Shown here: piece by piece, positions 1 through 8,776 of the stretch
Numbering within the stretch: the stretch's first letter is position 1
How the letters are laid out: each line of letters opens with the position of its first letter
NCBI GenBank assembly: GCA_035326025.1
Contig: DAOKYT010000005.1
Coordinates: forward strand, 13,251-77,250
Length of the DNA: 64,000 nt
Reading direction: 5' to 3'
Source of the DNA: Amarobacter sp035326025
GTDB taxonomy: Bacteria; Chloroflexota; Dehalococcoidia; Tepidiformales; Tepidiformaceae
Notes under the pieces: generated by a model
Seen by the model: the letters and a program-made list of their open reading frames with translations, nothing else
What the model was told of the DNA's origin: nothing
The model's database searches: none
Position numbers and translations under genes: made by a program

Positions 1-1
1 G

Positions 2-898
2 ATGCTCGAAGGCACCGGGCTGGCACCCGTCTACGCGAAACACCCCGGCCGCGTGTTCGATGTTGGCATCGCCGAGCAGCACGCGGTCACCTTTGCCGCG
101 GGTCTCGCCACGCAGGGAATCCGCCCCATCGTCGCCATCTACTCCACCTTCCTGCAGCGGGGATTCGACTCCGTCGTGCATGACGTCGTCGTGCAAAACC
201 TGCCCGTGGTGTTCGCGCTCGACCGCGCCGGTTTCGTCGGTGACGATGGTAAGACCCACCAGGGGTTCATCGATATCAGCTACCTGCGCTGTCTGCCCAA
301 CATGGTCGTTAGCGCACCGAAGGACGAGGCTGAGCTGCGCGATCTCCTCTACACCGGCATCCACCACGACGGCCCGTTCGCCGTCCGTTTCCCGCGGGGC
401 TCGGGCCCCGGCGCCCCAGCTGACCTCCCGATGAAGCAGCTCCCCATCGGCCGAGGCGAAGTCCTGCGCGAAGGGACCGGCGTGGCGCTCCTCGGGTTCG
501 GGGTTTCGGTGGGCGAATGCCTGCGCGCCGCGAGCATCCTCGAGGAGGCCGGGATCGACGCGGCCGTCATCAATGCGCGTTATGCAAAGCCACTGGACGT
601 GGAACTGGTCGTGCGGTATGCCCGCTCCACCGCTGGAGTCATCACGGTCGAGGAGAATGTCCGCGCTGGCGGGTTCGGTGATGCCGTACTCGAGGCCCTG
701 GCTGATGCCGGGCTGGCGGACCGGTGCCTGGCGAACCTCACAATGCCTGACTCCATTGTCGACCACGGTCCGCAGGCTACCTTCCGCCAACTGCACCATG
801 TCGATGGCGCGGGAATCGCGGCGCGGGTGCGCGAGCTCCTCTCCGCGGGCAAACCTGGCGGCCAGCCCCGCCGCGCGGCCGAAGCGGTCGCACCCTGA
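2..898 (+). CDS. dxs: 1-deoxy-D-xylulose-5-phosphate synthase, C-terminal part (cut by window edge)
   Basis: Thiamine-diphosphate enzyme that condenses pyruvate and glyceraldehyde 3-phosphate in the first step of the MEP isoprenoid pathway. The visible 298 residues carry the family signatures: a GIAEQHA segment near residue 22 (with the catalytic Glu of the transketolase pyrimidine domain), DRAGFVGDDGKTHQG around residues 74-88, and the C-terminal transketolase domain. Full-length Dxs is about 620-640 residues, so roughly the first half lies outside the window; the ATG at base 2 is an internal Met. The next gene starts one base after this stop (TGA, C, GTG), so dxs and the prenyl synthase are probably translationally coupled in one isoprenoid operon. 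Confidence 0.95.
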   Translation: MLEGTGLAPVYAKHPGRVFDVGIAEQHAVTFAAGLATQGIRPIVAIYSTFLQRGFDSVVHDVVVQNLPVVFALDRAGFVGDDGKTHQGFIDISYLRCLPNMVVSAPKDEAELRDLLYTGIHHDGPFAVRFPRGSGPGAPADLPMKQLPIGRGEVLREGTGVALLGFGVSVGECLRAASILEEAGIDAAVINARYAKPLDVELVVRYARSTAGVITVEENVRAGGFGDAVLEALADAGLADRCLANLTMPDSIVDHGPQATFRQLHHVDGAGIAARVRELLSAGKPGGQPRRAAEAVAP

Positions 899-899
899 C

Positions 900-1904
900 G
901 TGGCAGGATTCCCCGCCGCGTTGGCAGCGCTCCTCCCCGCCGTCGAGCAGGGACTCCGGGAGGCCATCGGGCCGGGCCAATCACCAATTGATGCGGTTGC
1001 CCGTTATGTCATGGGATGGGAGGACCAGGCCGGCCGGCCCACCAATGCCGGCGGCAAGCGCATCCGCCCCGCGCTCTGCCTCTACGCGGGCGCGCTGTTT
1101 GGCGACACCGGGGCGGCGCTTCCCGGCGCCATCGCTGTCGAGCTGGTCCACAACTTCTCGCTCATCCACGACGAGGTGCAGGACCACGACGCGGAGCGCC
1201 ACGGCAGGCCGACGCTCTGGGCCCTCCTGGGCGAGGCACAGGCGATCAATGCGGGTGACTACCTGTACGCCCGCTCCACGCGCGCCCTCCTGGATGGGCC
1301 GGGCCAACCCGGCCGGCGGCTCGCGGCGCTGGCGATCCTGACCACCACCGTGGAGCGGATGATTGCCGGCCAGTGGGCGGACCTTTCGTTCGAATCGCGA
1401 GACGACGTGACGGCCGCCGAATACCTGGCGATGGTCGCCGGAAAGACCGGGGCATTGCTCGGGGCGCCCCTATCCATGGGCGCGACCCTGGCCGGTGCCC
1501 CGCCCGAGACCGTCCGTGCCCTCGGTGCCTGGGGCGAGGCCGTCGGCCTGGCATTTCAGATTCACGACGACTATCTCGGCACGTGGGGCAACCCTGACCT
1601 GACCGGCAAATCGAACACCAACGATATCGCCCGGAAGAAGAAGACACTCCCCCTGATCCATGCCCTGCAGGGTGCCGGAGGACCGCTCATCCGCCAGGTC
1701 TACGCGAAGCCGGAGCTGACCGAAGGGGATATCGCCGCCGTTGTCGCGGTGCTCAATGAGGCCGGGTCCGCCGAGTTCACGCGCGACGCTGCCGCGCGCC
1801 AGGCCGGCATTGCCTCGTCCATCCTGGAGACGCTCGACCTGAAGCCTGAGCAGAAATCCGAGCTCCGCGCGATTGGCGAGTATCTTATCCACCGCGATGC
1901 CTGA
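900..1904 (+). CDS. polyprenyl diphosphate synthase (FPP/GGPP synthase family)
   Basis: Chain-elongating trans-prenyltransferase of 334 residues that would condense isopentenyl diphosphate with allylic diphosphates. The substrate-binding GGKRIRP lies at residues 51-57. The first Asp-rich motif reads DEVQD (91-95), so the second Asp of DDxxD is Glu. The second motif is DDYLG (223-227), followed by GKSNTNDI and a Lys run typical of this subgroup. I chose GTG at 900 because it sits one base after the dxs stop and begins directly at the conserved N-terminus; the reading frame stays open upstream inside dxs, but that part is shadow sequence. Product chain length cannot be read reliably. Coupling to dxs supports an isoprenoid role (quinone tail, carotenoid or undecaprenyl precursor). 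Confidence 0.9.
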   Translation: MAGFPAALAALLPAVEQGLREAIGPGQSPIDAVARYVMGWEDQAGRPTNAGGKRIRPALCLYAGALFGDTGAALPGAIAVELVHNFSLIHDEVQDHDAERHGRPTLWALLGEAQAINAGDYLYARSTRALLDGPGQPGRRLAALAILTTTVERMIAGQWADLSFESRDDVTAAEYLAMVAGKTGALLGAPLSMGATLAGAPPETVRALGAWGEAVGLAFQIHDDYLGTWGNPDLTGKSNTNDIARKKKTLPLIHALQGAGGPLIRQVYAKPELTEGDIAAVVAVLNEAGSAEFTRDAAARQAGIASSILETLDLKPEQKSELRAIGEYLIHRDA

Positions 1905-1941
1905 GATTGCCTGTTTCGGGGCGCTCCCATAGCGTCAGCCT

Positions 1942-2532
1942 GTGTTCGAGAACGTCGCCCAGGACATCGAGGTCGGCACCCGCTGGCACAGCGTGCCTGT
2001 TGTCCGCGCGCGGTTTGGCGAACGGGCCGAGCGGGCCGCGGCTGTCATCCTTTCCGCCGAGCTGCAGGTGGTCTTGCTCTACCGGTTGCAGGCCTGGGCG
2101 CGTGCCCGGCACATCCCCCTGCTCCCCAACCTGTGCCGCAGGCTGACGATGCTGCTCGCTTCGGTTTCGGTGGGCGATTCGGTGACCATCGGTGGGGGCC
2201 TGCTCCTGAACCATGGCCAGGTCACCATCGATGGCCAGGTCACTATCGGGAAGTTCTGCAACCTCGCGCCTTATGTCACGATCGGGCTCGACACCGGCGG
2301 CCCCTGTCCCTCGCTGGTGGGGCCGACCATTGGGAACTACGTGTTCGTGGGGACCGGTGCCAAGATCCTCGGCCCGATCACCATCGGAGATAACTCGCGC
2401 ATTGGCGCCAACGCCGTGGTGATGCGCGACGTGCCGGCGAATTCAACCGCGGTGGGAGTGCCAGCGCGCGTTATTCCGCACGAGCGGCCCCTGGGCCCGG
2501 CCCAGAAGACTCCTGCCACCCGGGATCCTTAG
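1942..2532 (+). CDS. serine O-acetyltransferase-like hexapeptide acyltransferase
   Basis: Left-handed beta-helix acetyltransferase of 196 residues. Residues ~75-175 hold hexapeptide repeats (VTIGGG, VTIDGQ, VTIGKF, PITIGD, SRIGAN), a catalytic-type His in LLLNHGQ, and the closing GVPARVI typical of CysE. The N-terminal helical domain is short compared with E. coli CysE (~273 residues) but similar to short bacterial serine acetyltransferases. Such enzymes make O-acetylserine for cysteine synthesis; a sugar or other acyl acceptor cannot be ruled out. The start is GTG, 37 bases after the prenyl synthase. The stop codon overlaps the gltD stop on the other strand (shared TTAG at 2529-2532), so no terminator fits between them. 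Confidence 0.75.
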   Translation: MFENVAQDIEVGTRWHSVPVVRARFGERAERAAAVILSAELQVVLLYRLQAWARARHIPLLPNLCRRLTMLLASVSVGDSVTIGGGLLLNHGQVTIDGQVTIGKFCNLAPYVTIGLDTGGPCPSLVGPTIGNYVFVGTGAKILGPITIGDNSRIGANAVVMRDVPANSTAVGVPARVIPHERPLGPAQKTPATRDP

Positions 2533-3968
2533 TTCCCGGGCAGCAGCGTTTCGCCCATCAGGTATTCGTCGATGCCCCGTGCCGCGGCGCGGCCCTCCGC
2601 GATTGCCCAGACGATGAGCGACTGCCCGCGCGTCATATCACCCGCCGTGAACACGCCGGGTACGGACGTCATCTTGTTTTCATCGGCCTTCACGTTGCCG
2701 CGCTCGGTCAGTTCGAGCCCCAGTTGTTCGACCATGCCGGTCCGCTGCGGCCCCAGGAAGCCCATCGCGAGCAGGAGCAGGTCGACAGGCTGTTCGAACT
2801 CGGTGCCGGGCACTTCCTTCATCACCTGGCGGCCGTCTTCTTGCACGAACTCCACGCGGACACCGTGCAGCGTCGTCAACCTGCCATCGCGTCCCGAGAG
2901 CCGCCTGGTAAGGATGGAGTAGTCGCGCACGCCCCCTTCTTCGTGAGCGGACGACACGCGGTAGATGTTGGGCCAGGTCGGCCAGGGGTTCTCCGGGGGG
3001 CGGGTTGAGGGCGGCTTTGGCAACAGTTCGTACTGCAACACCTCGGTTGCGCCCTGGCGCAGCGCCGTCCCCAGGCAGTCAGCCCCCGTGTCTCCGCCGC
3101 CGAGGATGATGACGCGCTTGCCCTTCGCCGAAATGAACCGGTCCCCGGGGATCTCATCGCCGGCATTGCGGCGGTTTTGCATGGGGAGATACTCCATCGC
3201 GAGATGGACCCCCTCGAGATCCCGTCCGGGCACGTCGAGGTCCCGGGCCAGGGTGGCGCCGCCGGCCAGGCAAATCGCGTCGAACTGGGTCACCAGCTCG
3301 CGTGCATCGATATCCACGCCGATGTTCGTGGCTGGGCGGAACACGACACCCTCGGCTTCCATCTGTGCCAGGCGCCTGTCGATGAACCGCTTTTCCATTT
3401 TGAAGTCGGGGATGCCATAGCGGAGGAGCCCCCCGATTCGGTCGTCGCGCTCGAAAACGGTGACCGCGTGGCCGGCACGGGCGAGCTGCTGCGCGCACGC
3501 CAGCCCTGCCGGGCCCGAGCCGATGACGGCGACGGTCTTCCCGGTCCGGGCGTGGGCCGGCTCGGGCACGATCCACCCTTCGTTCCAGGCCCGTTCGATA
3601 ATCGTGAGCTCGACTTGCTTGATGGTGACCGGGTCGTTGTTGATCCCGAGCACGCAGGCTGCCTCGCACGGCGCCGGGCAGAGCCGCCCGGTGAATTCCG
3701 GGAAGTTGTTCGTCGCGTGCAACCGGTCGATGGCGTCGCGCCACTTGTCCCGGTACACCAGATCATTCCAGTCGGGAATGATATTGCCCAGCGGGCACCC
3801 CTGGTGGCAGAACGGGATGCCGCAATCCATGCAGCGGGCGGCCTGGCGCTTCAGGTGGTCGACCGGGAAGTCCTCGTACACTTCGAGCCAGTCGTGCACG
3901 CGCTCCGCGACGGGACGGCGGGTAGGAGTCTCGCGTGTGTACTCGAGAAATCCCGTCGGCTTAGCCAC
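2529..3968 (-). CDS. gltD: glutamate synthase (NADPH) small subunit
   Basis: FAD- and NADPH-binding beta subunit of 479 residues that passes electrons to GltB for reductive transfer of the glutamine amide to 2-oxoglutarate. Near residues 45-60 it has the first Cys cluster (MDCGIPFCHQGCPLGN) and near 95-110 the second (CPAPCEAACVLG), which ligate [4Fe-4S] centres. An FAD Rossmann motif (IGSGPAGLACAQQLARAGH) follows near 150, an NADPH motif (LGGGDTGADCLGTALRQG) near 290, and GVFTAGD near the C-terminus. Length is normal. The ATG overlaps the end of gltB by 8 bases, indicating translational coupling downstream of gltB. Confidence 0.97.
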   Translation of the reverse strand: MAKPTGFLEYTRETPTRRPVAERVHDWLEVYEDFPVDHLKRQAARCMDCGIPFCHQGCPLGNIIPDWNDLVYRDKWRDAIDRLHATNNFPEFTGRLCPAPCEAACVLGINNDPVTIKQVELTIIERAWNEGWIVPEPAHARTGKTVAVIGSGPAGLACAQQLARAGHAVTVFERDDRIGGLLRYGIPDFKMEKRFIDRRLAQMEAEGVVFRPATNIGVDIDARELVTQFDAICLAGGATLARDLDVPGRDLEGVHLAMEYLPMQNRRNAGDEIPGDRFISAKGKRVIILGGGDTGADCLGTALRQGATEVLQYELLPKPPSTRPPENPWPTWPNIYRVSSAHEEGGVRDYSILTRRLSGRDGRLTTLHGVRVEFVQEDGRQVMKEVPGTEFEQPVDLLLLAMGFLGPQRTGMVEQLGLELTERGNVKADENKMTSVPGVFTAGDMTRGQSLIVWAIAEGRAAARGIDEYLMGETLLPGN

Positions 3969-6900
3969 GGACCACCTCCGGGGTGGAGGCCGTTCGCGCC
4001 GCCGTCTGCCCGCTTTCGCGCCGCCGTTGCTCCAGCACCCGCCGGTATTCCTTTGGCATCACCTTCACGAACCTGTTGGCCATGGCGGGCCAATCTTCCA
4101 GGATTCGGCGGGCAACGGCGCTGTCGGTGTACTCCACGTGCCGCTCCAGGAGGCCCTTCACCAGGTCGAGGTCTTCGGGTTCCTCAAGCGCTTCCAGGCC
4201 GACCATTTCCAGGTTGCATCGCGTGGCGAAGTCGCCCTCCTCGTCGAGGACATAGGCGATACCACCGCTCATGCCGGCGCCGAAGTTCCGGCCCGTTTGT
4301 CCAATGATGACGGCCCGCCCCCCCGTCATGTATTCACAGCCGTGGTCGCCTGTACCTTCGACGACGCCAACGGCGCCGCTGTTGCGGACCATGAATCGTT
4401 CGCCGGCCACACCCCGGAAGAACGCCGCACCGCTCGTAGCGCCGTAGAGGGCCACGTTGCCGATGACGATGTTCTCTTCGGGGATGAACCCCTCCACCTC
4501 TGGTGGGCAGACGATGAGCTTCCCACCAGAGAGACCCTTGCCGGCGTAGTCGTTGGTATCGCCTTCCAGTCGCAGCGTAATCCCCGAAGGCAGGAATGCA
4601 CCGAAACTTTGCCCGGCGGACCCGTGGAACTGGATGTCGATGGTGTCGTCGGGGAGCCCGGACATGCCGTACCTGCGGGTGAGTTCGCTCCCGAGCATGG
4701 TCCCAACCGTACGGTTGGTGTTGCGGATGGGCAGGTCGAGAGTCACCTTCTCGCCCCGTTCAATCGCTGGCTGGCAGAGTCGAATGAGCTCGTTGTCCAG
4801 CGCGCGCGCGAGCCCGTGGTCCTGTTCGGCGACGCGCCGGATAGCCACCTCCGGACCAACTTCAGGCCGGTAGAGAATCGCCGAGAGGTCCAGCCCCTGG
4901 GCCTTCCAGTGATTGACCGCGCGCCGGACATCCAGGAGGTCGCTCCGGCCGATCATCTCGTCGAGCGTGCGGAAACCGAGCTGAGCCATGTGCTCCCGCA
5001 CTTCCTCGGCGATGAAGCGGAAGAAGTTGATGACGTGCTCCGGCCGGCCGGCGAACTTCGCCCGCAACTCTGGATTCTGCGTCGCGATGCCGACCGGGCA
5101 GGTGTCCAGGTGGCAGACGCGCATCATGATGCAGCCCATCACCACCAGGGGAGCAGTCGCGAAACCGAACTCTTCCGCCCCCAGGAGGGCGGCGATGACG
5201 ACATCACGCCCCGTCTTCATCTGCCCATCCACCTGGACGATGATGCGATCGCGAAGCTTGTTCAACACGAGGGTTTGCTGGGTCTCGGCCAGCCCAAGCT
5301 CCCACGGGATGCCGGCGTGCTTCAATGAGGTGAGCGGGCTGGCGCCGGTCCCCCCGTCGTGCCCGCTGATGAGGACGACGTCCGACTTCGCCTTCGCGAC
5401 CCCGGCCGCGACCGTGCCGACCCCGACCTCGGCCACCAGCTTCACGCTGATGCGGGCACGCGGGTTGGCGTTCTTCAGGTCGTGGATGAGCTGTGCGAGG
5501 TCCTCGATCGAGTAGATGTCGTGGTGTGGCGGCGGGCTGATCAGGCCAACGCCCGGAGTCGCGTGCCGGACTTCCGCAATCCAGGGGTACACTTTCGCGC
5601 CGGGAAGCTGGCCGCCCTCGCCCGGCTTTGCGCCCTGGGCCATCTTGATCTGCAGCTCATCGGCATTCACCAGGTACTCGCTGGTCACACCGAAACGGCC
5701 CGAGGCGACCTGCTTGATGGAGCTGCGGCGCAGGTCTCCGTTGGCGTCGGGCACAAAGCGCCGCCGGTCTTCGCCGCCTTCGCCCGTATTGCTGCGCCCG
5801 CCGATGCGGTTCATGGCAATCGCCAGCGTCTCGTGTGCCTCGGCGCTGATCGAACCGTACGACATGGCGCCGGTCGCAAATCGCTTGAACAGGCTCTCGG
5901 CCGGTTCCACTTCCTCGATCGGTACCGGTGGGCGATCCGGCTTGAGCTCGAACAGTCCTCGGAGCGTCGCCATCCGCTCGCTTTGCTCGTCGACGAGCCG
6001 GCTGTACTCGCGGAACACCCGGTACTGGCCGGTGCGCGTCGCGTGCTGGAGTTTGAACACGGTATCCGGGTTGAAGAGGTGGTACTCGCCGTCCCGGCGC
6101 CACTGGTACTGCCCACCCCACTGGAGTTCGCGGAGGCCTCCATCGCGGGCGGGGAATGCGCGCTGATGGTGGGCGAGGGCCTCGACGGCGACCTCGTCGA
6201 TGCCGATACCGCCGATCCGCGAGACCGTCTTGGTGAAGTAGCGGTCGATGAACTCCTCGGACAGGCCGATAGCCTCGAAAATCTGGGCGCCGCGGTAGCT
6301 GTGGATGGTGGAGATGCCCATCTTGGACATCACCTTCACCACGCCCTTCTTGATCGCCTTAAGGTAATGGTGGTGCAGCTCCTCGACCGGGATCGCCGCG
6401 TCGATATACCCGTCCTTCTGCACCTGCTCGAGGGAATCAAGGGCCAGGTATGGATTAATCGCGCCTGCCCCATAGCCGATCAGGAGCGCGAAGTGGTGTA
6501 CCTCGCGGGCATCGCCCGTTTCGACCACGAGGCCGACCTGCGTGCGCTTCTTCTCGCGGACAAGGTGGTTATGGAGCCCTGCCACCGCCAGTAGCGTGGG
6601 GATGGGCGCGTGGTCCTCATCCACTCCGCGGTCGGAAAGGATGAGGATCTTCGCCCCGTTGGCAATGGCTTCATCCGCATGTTCGTAAATCTGGTCCAGT
6701 GCCGGGGCGAGACCAGCCGGACCGGCCTTGGCCGGGAACAGCATCGGGAGCACGGTCGCGCCGAGCGCGTGGTCCTTCAGTGACTTGAATTTGGCCAGTT
6801 GCTCATTGTCGATGAACGGATTGTCGAGGCTGACCAGGTGCGAGCTTTCCGGCGTCGGATGCAGGAGATTGCCCTCGGGCCCGATGACGGTCTTCACCGA

Positions 6901-8523
6901 AGTCACCAGCTCCTCGCGGATCGCGTCGAGCGGCGGATTCGTCACCTGGGCGAACAACTGTTGGAAGTAGTTGTAGAGCGGCTGGGGGCGATTCGAGAGC
7001 ACCGCGATGGGCGTATCTGTCCCCATCGAGCCGATGGCTTCCTCGCCGTTCTGCGCCATCGGACCGAGCACGTACTTGCAGTCCTCGATCGTGTAGCCGA
7101 ATGCCATTTGCAGCCGCAGGAGATCCTCCGCGGAAGGCGCTGGCGGTGCCTCGACCTCCGGGATGTCGTCGATGTGGAGCAGGTTCGCCTTGAGCCATTC
7201 CGCGTAGGGGTGCGCGGTCGCGAGCTTCATCTTCAACTCGGTGTCGTCGATGATGCGGCCCTCTTCGAGGCTCACCAGGAACATCTTGCCCGGCTGCAGC
7301 CGCCCCTTGTGCAACACCCGCTCCGGCTCGACCGGCAACACGCCGACTTCAGACGCCATGATCACCATGTCGTCTTTCGTGACGTAGTAGCGCGACGGGC
7401 GGAGACCGTTGCGGTCGAGCACCGCCCCAATGTCCTTCCCATCGGTGAAAGCGACCGACGCTGGACCGTCCCACGGCTCCATCAGGCAGCTGTGGTATTC
7501 GTAGAAGGCTCGCTTCTCCGGAGGCATCGATTCGTGCCCCTGCCACGCCTCCGGGATGAGCATCATCATGGCGTGGGCGAGAGGCCGGCCGGCGAGTACC
7601 AGCAGTTCCAGCGCCTCGTCGAGGCTCGCGGTATCGCTCCCATGTTCATTGATCACGGGCAGGATCTTGTGGATGTCGTCGAACAGGGGTGATTCGAACA
7701 GGGCTTCGCGCGCGGCCATCCAGTTCCGGTTGCCACGCAGCGTGTTGATCTCGCCGTTATGCGCCACCATCCGGTAGGGATGCGCCAGCTCCCAGCTGGG
7801 GAACGTGTTCGTGCTGAAGCGCGAATGGAACATCGCCAGGGCACTGACCATCAGCGGGTTGCTCAGGTCGGGAAAATACTGGCGCAGCTGCGTGGCGGTG
7901 AGCATCCCCTTGTAGACCATCGTCCGGCACGAGAGGCTGGGGAAGTACATCCATTCGGCGTCGCGGATGCCCCAGCGGTCGATGGCCTTCTCAAACCGCT
8001 TGCGAATCACGTAGAGCTTGCGTTCCAGATCGTCGTCGGTTGCTATGCCCGGGCCGCGCCCAACGAACACCTGGTAGACCGCGGGCTCGGCCGCGAGGGC
8101 GGTGGCGCCCAGCATGGAGTTGTCGGTTGGGACTTCGCGCCAGCCGAGCAGGTGCTGTCCCTCTTCTTCGACGATGGCGGAAAACAGCGCCATGGCCTGT
8201 GCCCGTGCCCGGGCATCGTGCGCTGTAAAGAAGAGGCCGGCCCCGTAATGGCCGGCCTCGGGCAGCCGGATGCCAATCCGGGCGCACTCGCGCCGCAGGA
8301 ACTCATGCGGCATTTGCACGAGCATGCCGGCTCCGTCGCCGGTGTTCGGTTCGCTTCCGGATGCACCCCGGTGGTGCAGGTTCTCCAGCGCGGTCAGACC
8401 GTCCTCCACCACCTGGTGAGAGCGGTGGCCCTTCAGGTGGACAACGAACCCCACGCCGCAACTGTCACGCTCGAACTCCGGGCGGTATAGCCCTTGAGCG
8501 GACGGCATCCCTGGCTGGCTCAT
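3961..8523 (-). CDS. gltB: glutamate synthase (NADPH) large subunit
   Basis: Full-length 1520-residue alpha subunit. It starts with a short propeptide ending at DSCGVGF, where Cys becomes the N-terminal nucleophile of the class II glutaminase domain. A central domain and the FMN-binding synthase domain follow (KLVAEVGVGTVAAGVAKA; GHDGGTGASP), then the [3Fe-4S] cysteines in CIMMRVCHLDTCPVG. The C-terminal GXGXG beta-helix domain holds repeats such as GSAGQSFGAF and GNVALYGATSGAAFFRGVAG. Ammonia from glutamine is channelled to 2-oxoglutarate. The ATG is preceded by a purine-rich GGGGGGAAG Shine-Dalgarno. It is the first gene of a gltBD operon read leftward. Confidence 0.98.
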   Translation of the reverse strand: MSQPGMPSAQGLYRPEFERDSCGVGFVVHLKGHRSHQVVEDGLTALENLHHRGASGSEPNTGDGAGMLVQMPHEFLRRECARIGIRLPEAGHYGAGLFFTAHDARARAQAMALFSAIVEEEGQHLLGWREVPTDNSMLGATALAAEPAVYQVFVGRGPGIATDDDLERKLYVIRKRFEKAIDRWGIRDAEWMYFPSLSCRTMVYKGMLTATQLRQYFPDLSNPLMVSALAMFHSRFSTNTFPSWELAHPYRMVAHNGEINTLRGNRNWMAAREALFESPLFDDIHKILPVINEHGSDTASLDEALELLVLAGRPLAHAMMMLIPEAWQGHESMPPEKRAFYEYHSCLMEPWDGPASVAFTDGKDIGAVLDRNGLRPSRYYVTKDDMVIMASEVGVLPVEPERVLHKGRLQPGKMFLVSLEEGRIIDDTELKMKLATAHPYAEWLKANLLHIDDIPEVEAPPAPSAEDLLRLQMAFGYTIEDCKYVLGPMAQNGEEAIGSMGTDTPIAVLSNRPQPLYNYFQQLFAQVTNPPLDAIREELVTSVKTVIGPEGNLLHPTPESSHLVSLDNPFIDNEQLAKFKSLKDHALGATVLPMLFPAKAGPAGLAPALDQIYEHADEAIANGAKILILSDRGVDEDHAPIPTLLAVAGLHNHLVREKKRTQVGLVVETGDAREVHHFALLIGYGAGAINPYLALDSLEQVQKDGYIDAAIPVEELHHHYLKAIKKGVVKVMSKMGISTIHSYRGAQIFEAIGLSEEFIDRYFTKTVSRIGGIGIDEVAVEALAHHQRAFPARDGGLRELQWGGQYQWRRDGEYHLFNPDTVFKLQHATRTGQYRVFREYSRLVDEQSERMATLRGLFELKPDRPPVPIEEVEPAESLFKRFATGAMSYGSISAEAHETLAIAMNRIGGRSNTGEGGEDRRRFVPDANGDLRRSSIKQVASGRFGVTSEYLVNADELQIKMAQGAKPGEGGQLPGAKVYPWIAEVRHATPGVGLISPPPHHDIYSIEDLAQLIHDLKNANPRARISVKLVAEVGVGTVAAGVAKAKSDVVLISGHDGGTGASPLTSLKHAGIPWELGLAETQQTLVLNKLRDRIIVQVDGQMKTGRDVVIAALLGAEEFGFATAPLVVMGCIMMRVCHLDTCPVGIATQNPELRAKFAGRPEHVINFFRFIAEEVREHMAQLGFRTLDEMIGRSDLLDVRRAVNHWKAQGLDLSAILYRPEVGPEVAIRRVAEQDHGLARALDNELIRLCQPAIERGEKVTLDLPIRNTNRTVGTMLGSELTRRYGMSGLPDDTIDIQFHGSAGQSFGAFLPSGITLRLEGDTNDYAGKGLSGGKLIVCPPEVEGFIPEENIVIGNVALYGATSGAAFFRGVAGERFMVRNSGAVGVVEGTGDHGCEYMTGGRAVIIGQTGRNFGAGMSGGIAYVLDEEGDFATRCNLEMVGLEALEEPEDLDLVKGLLERHVEYTDSAVARRILEDWPAMANRFVKVMPKEYRRVLEQRRRESGQTAARTASTPEVVRG

Positions 8524-8776
8524 CTTCCCCCCAAAATTACAGTCTCAAAATGCCCCGCCTCCTGCGAATGCCACGGCCCCCGCGGTGCCGGCGGATTCGC
8601 CGCCCACGATTGTGAAAACATTCGCAAAGCCAGGCGAACAGTTGGGTGAGCCTACAGTTTAACAGCAGTGTCAACCCATCCGTCGACCCCCGATTCTCAA
8701 TCCCACCCATGGCCCACACCTATCCATCGCCACGCGGCGCGTATACTTGCCTCACCTTCTCACCGGCAGGCACCCG
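8524..8776. other. divergent intergenic region between gltB and aminotransferase gene
   Basis: This 253-base region must hold promoters in both directions. On the + strand TATACT at 8742-8747 is a good -10 box, 29 bases before the aminotransferase ATG, with no convincing -35. On the - strand a TTGACA (8674-8669) faces gltB, but the nearest -10-like box, TAGGCT (8654-8649), is only 14 bases away, so that promoter is doubtful. The segment 8540-8610 is very GC-rich with CCG repeats. No small ORF or RNA gene is recognised. Confidence 0.4.

Noticed and set aside
3177..6594. Several long plus-strand frames inside gltD and gltB
   Set aside because: Antisense to intact gltBD with all cofactor motifs in place; no support for overlapping genes.
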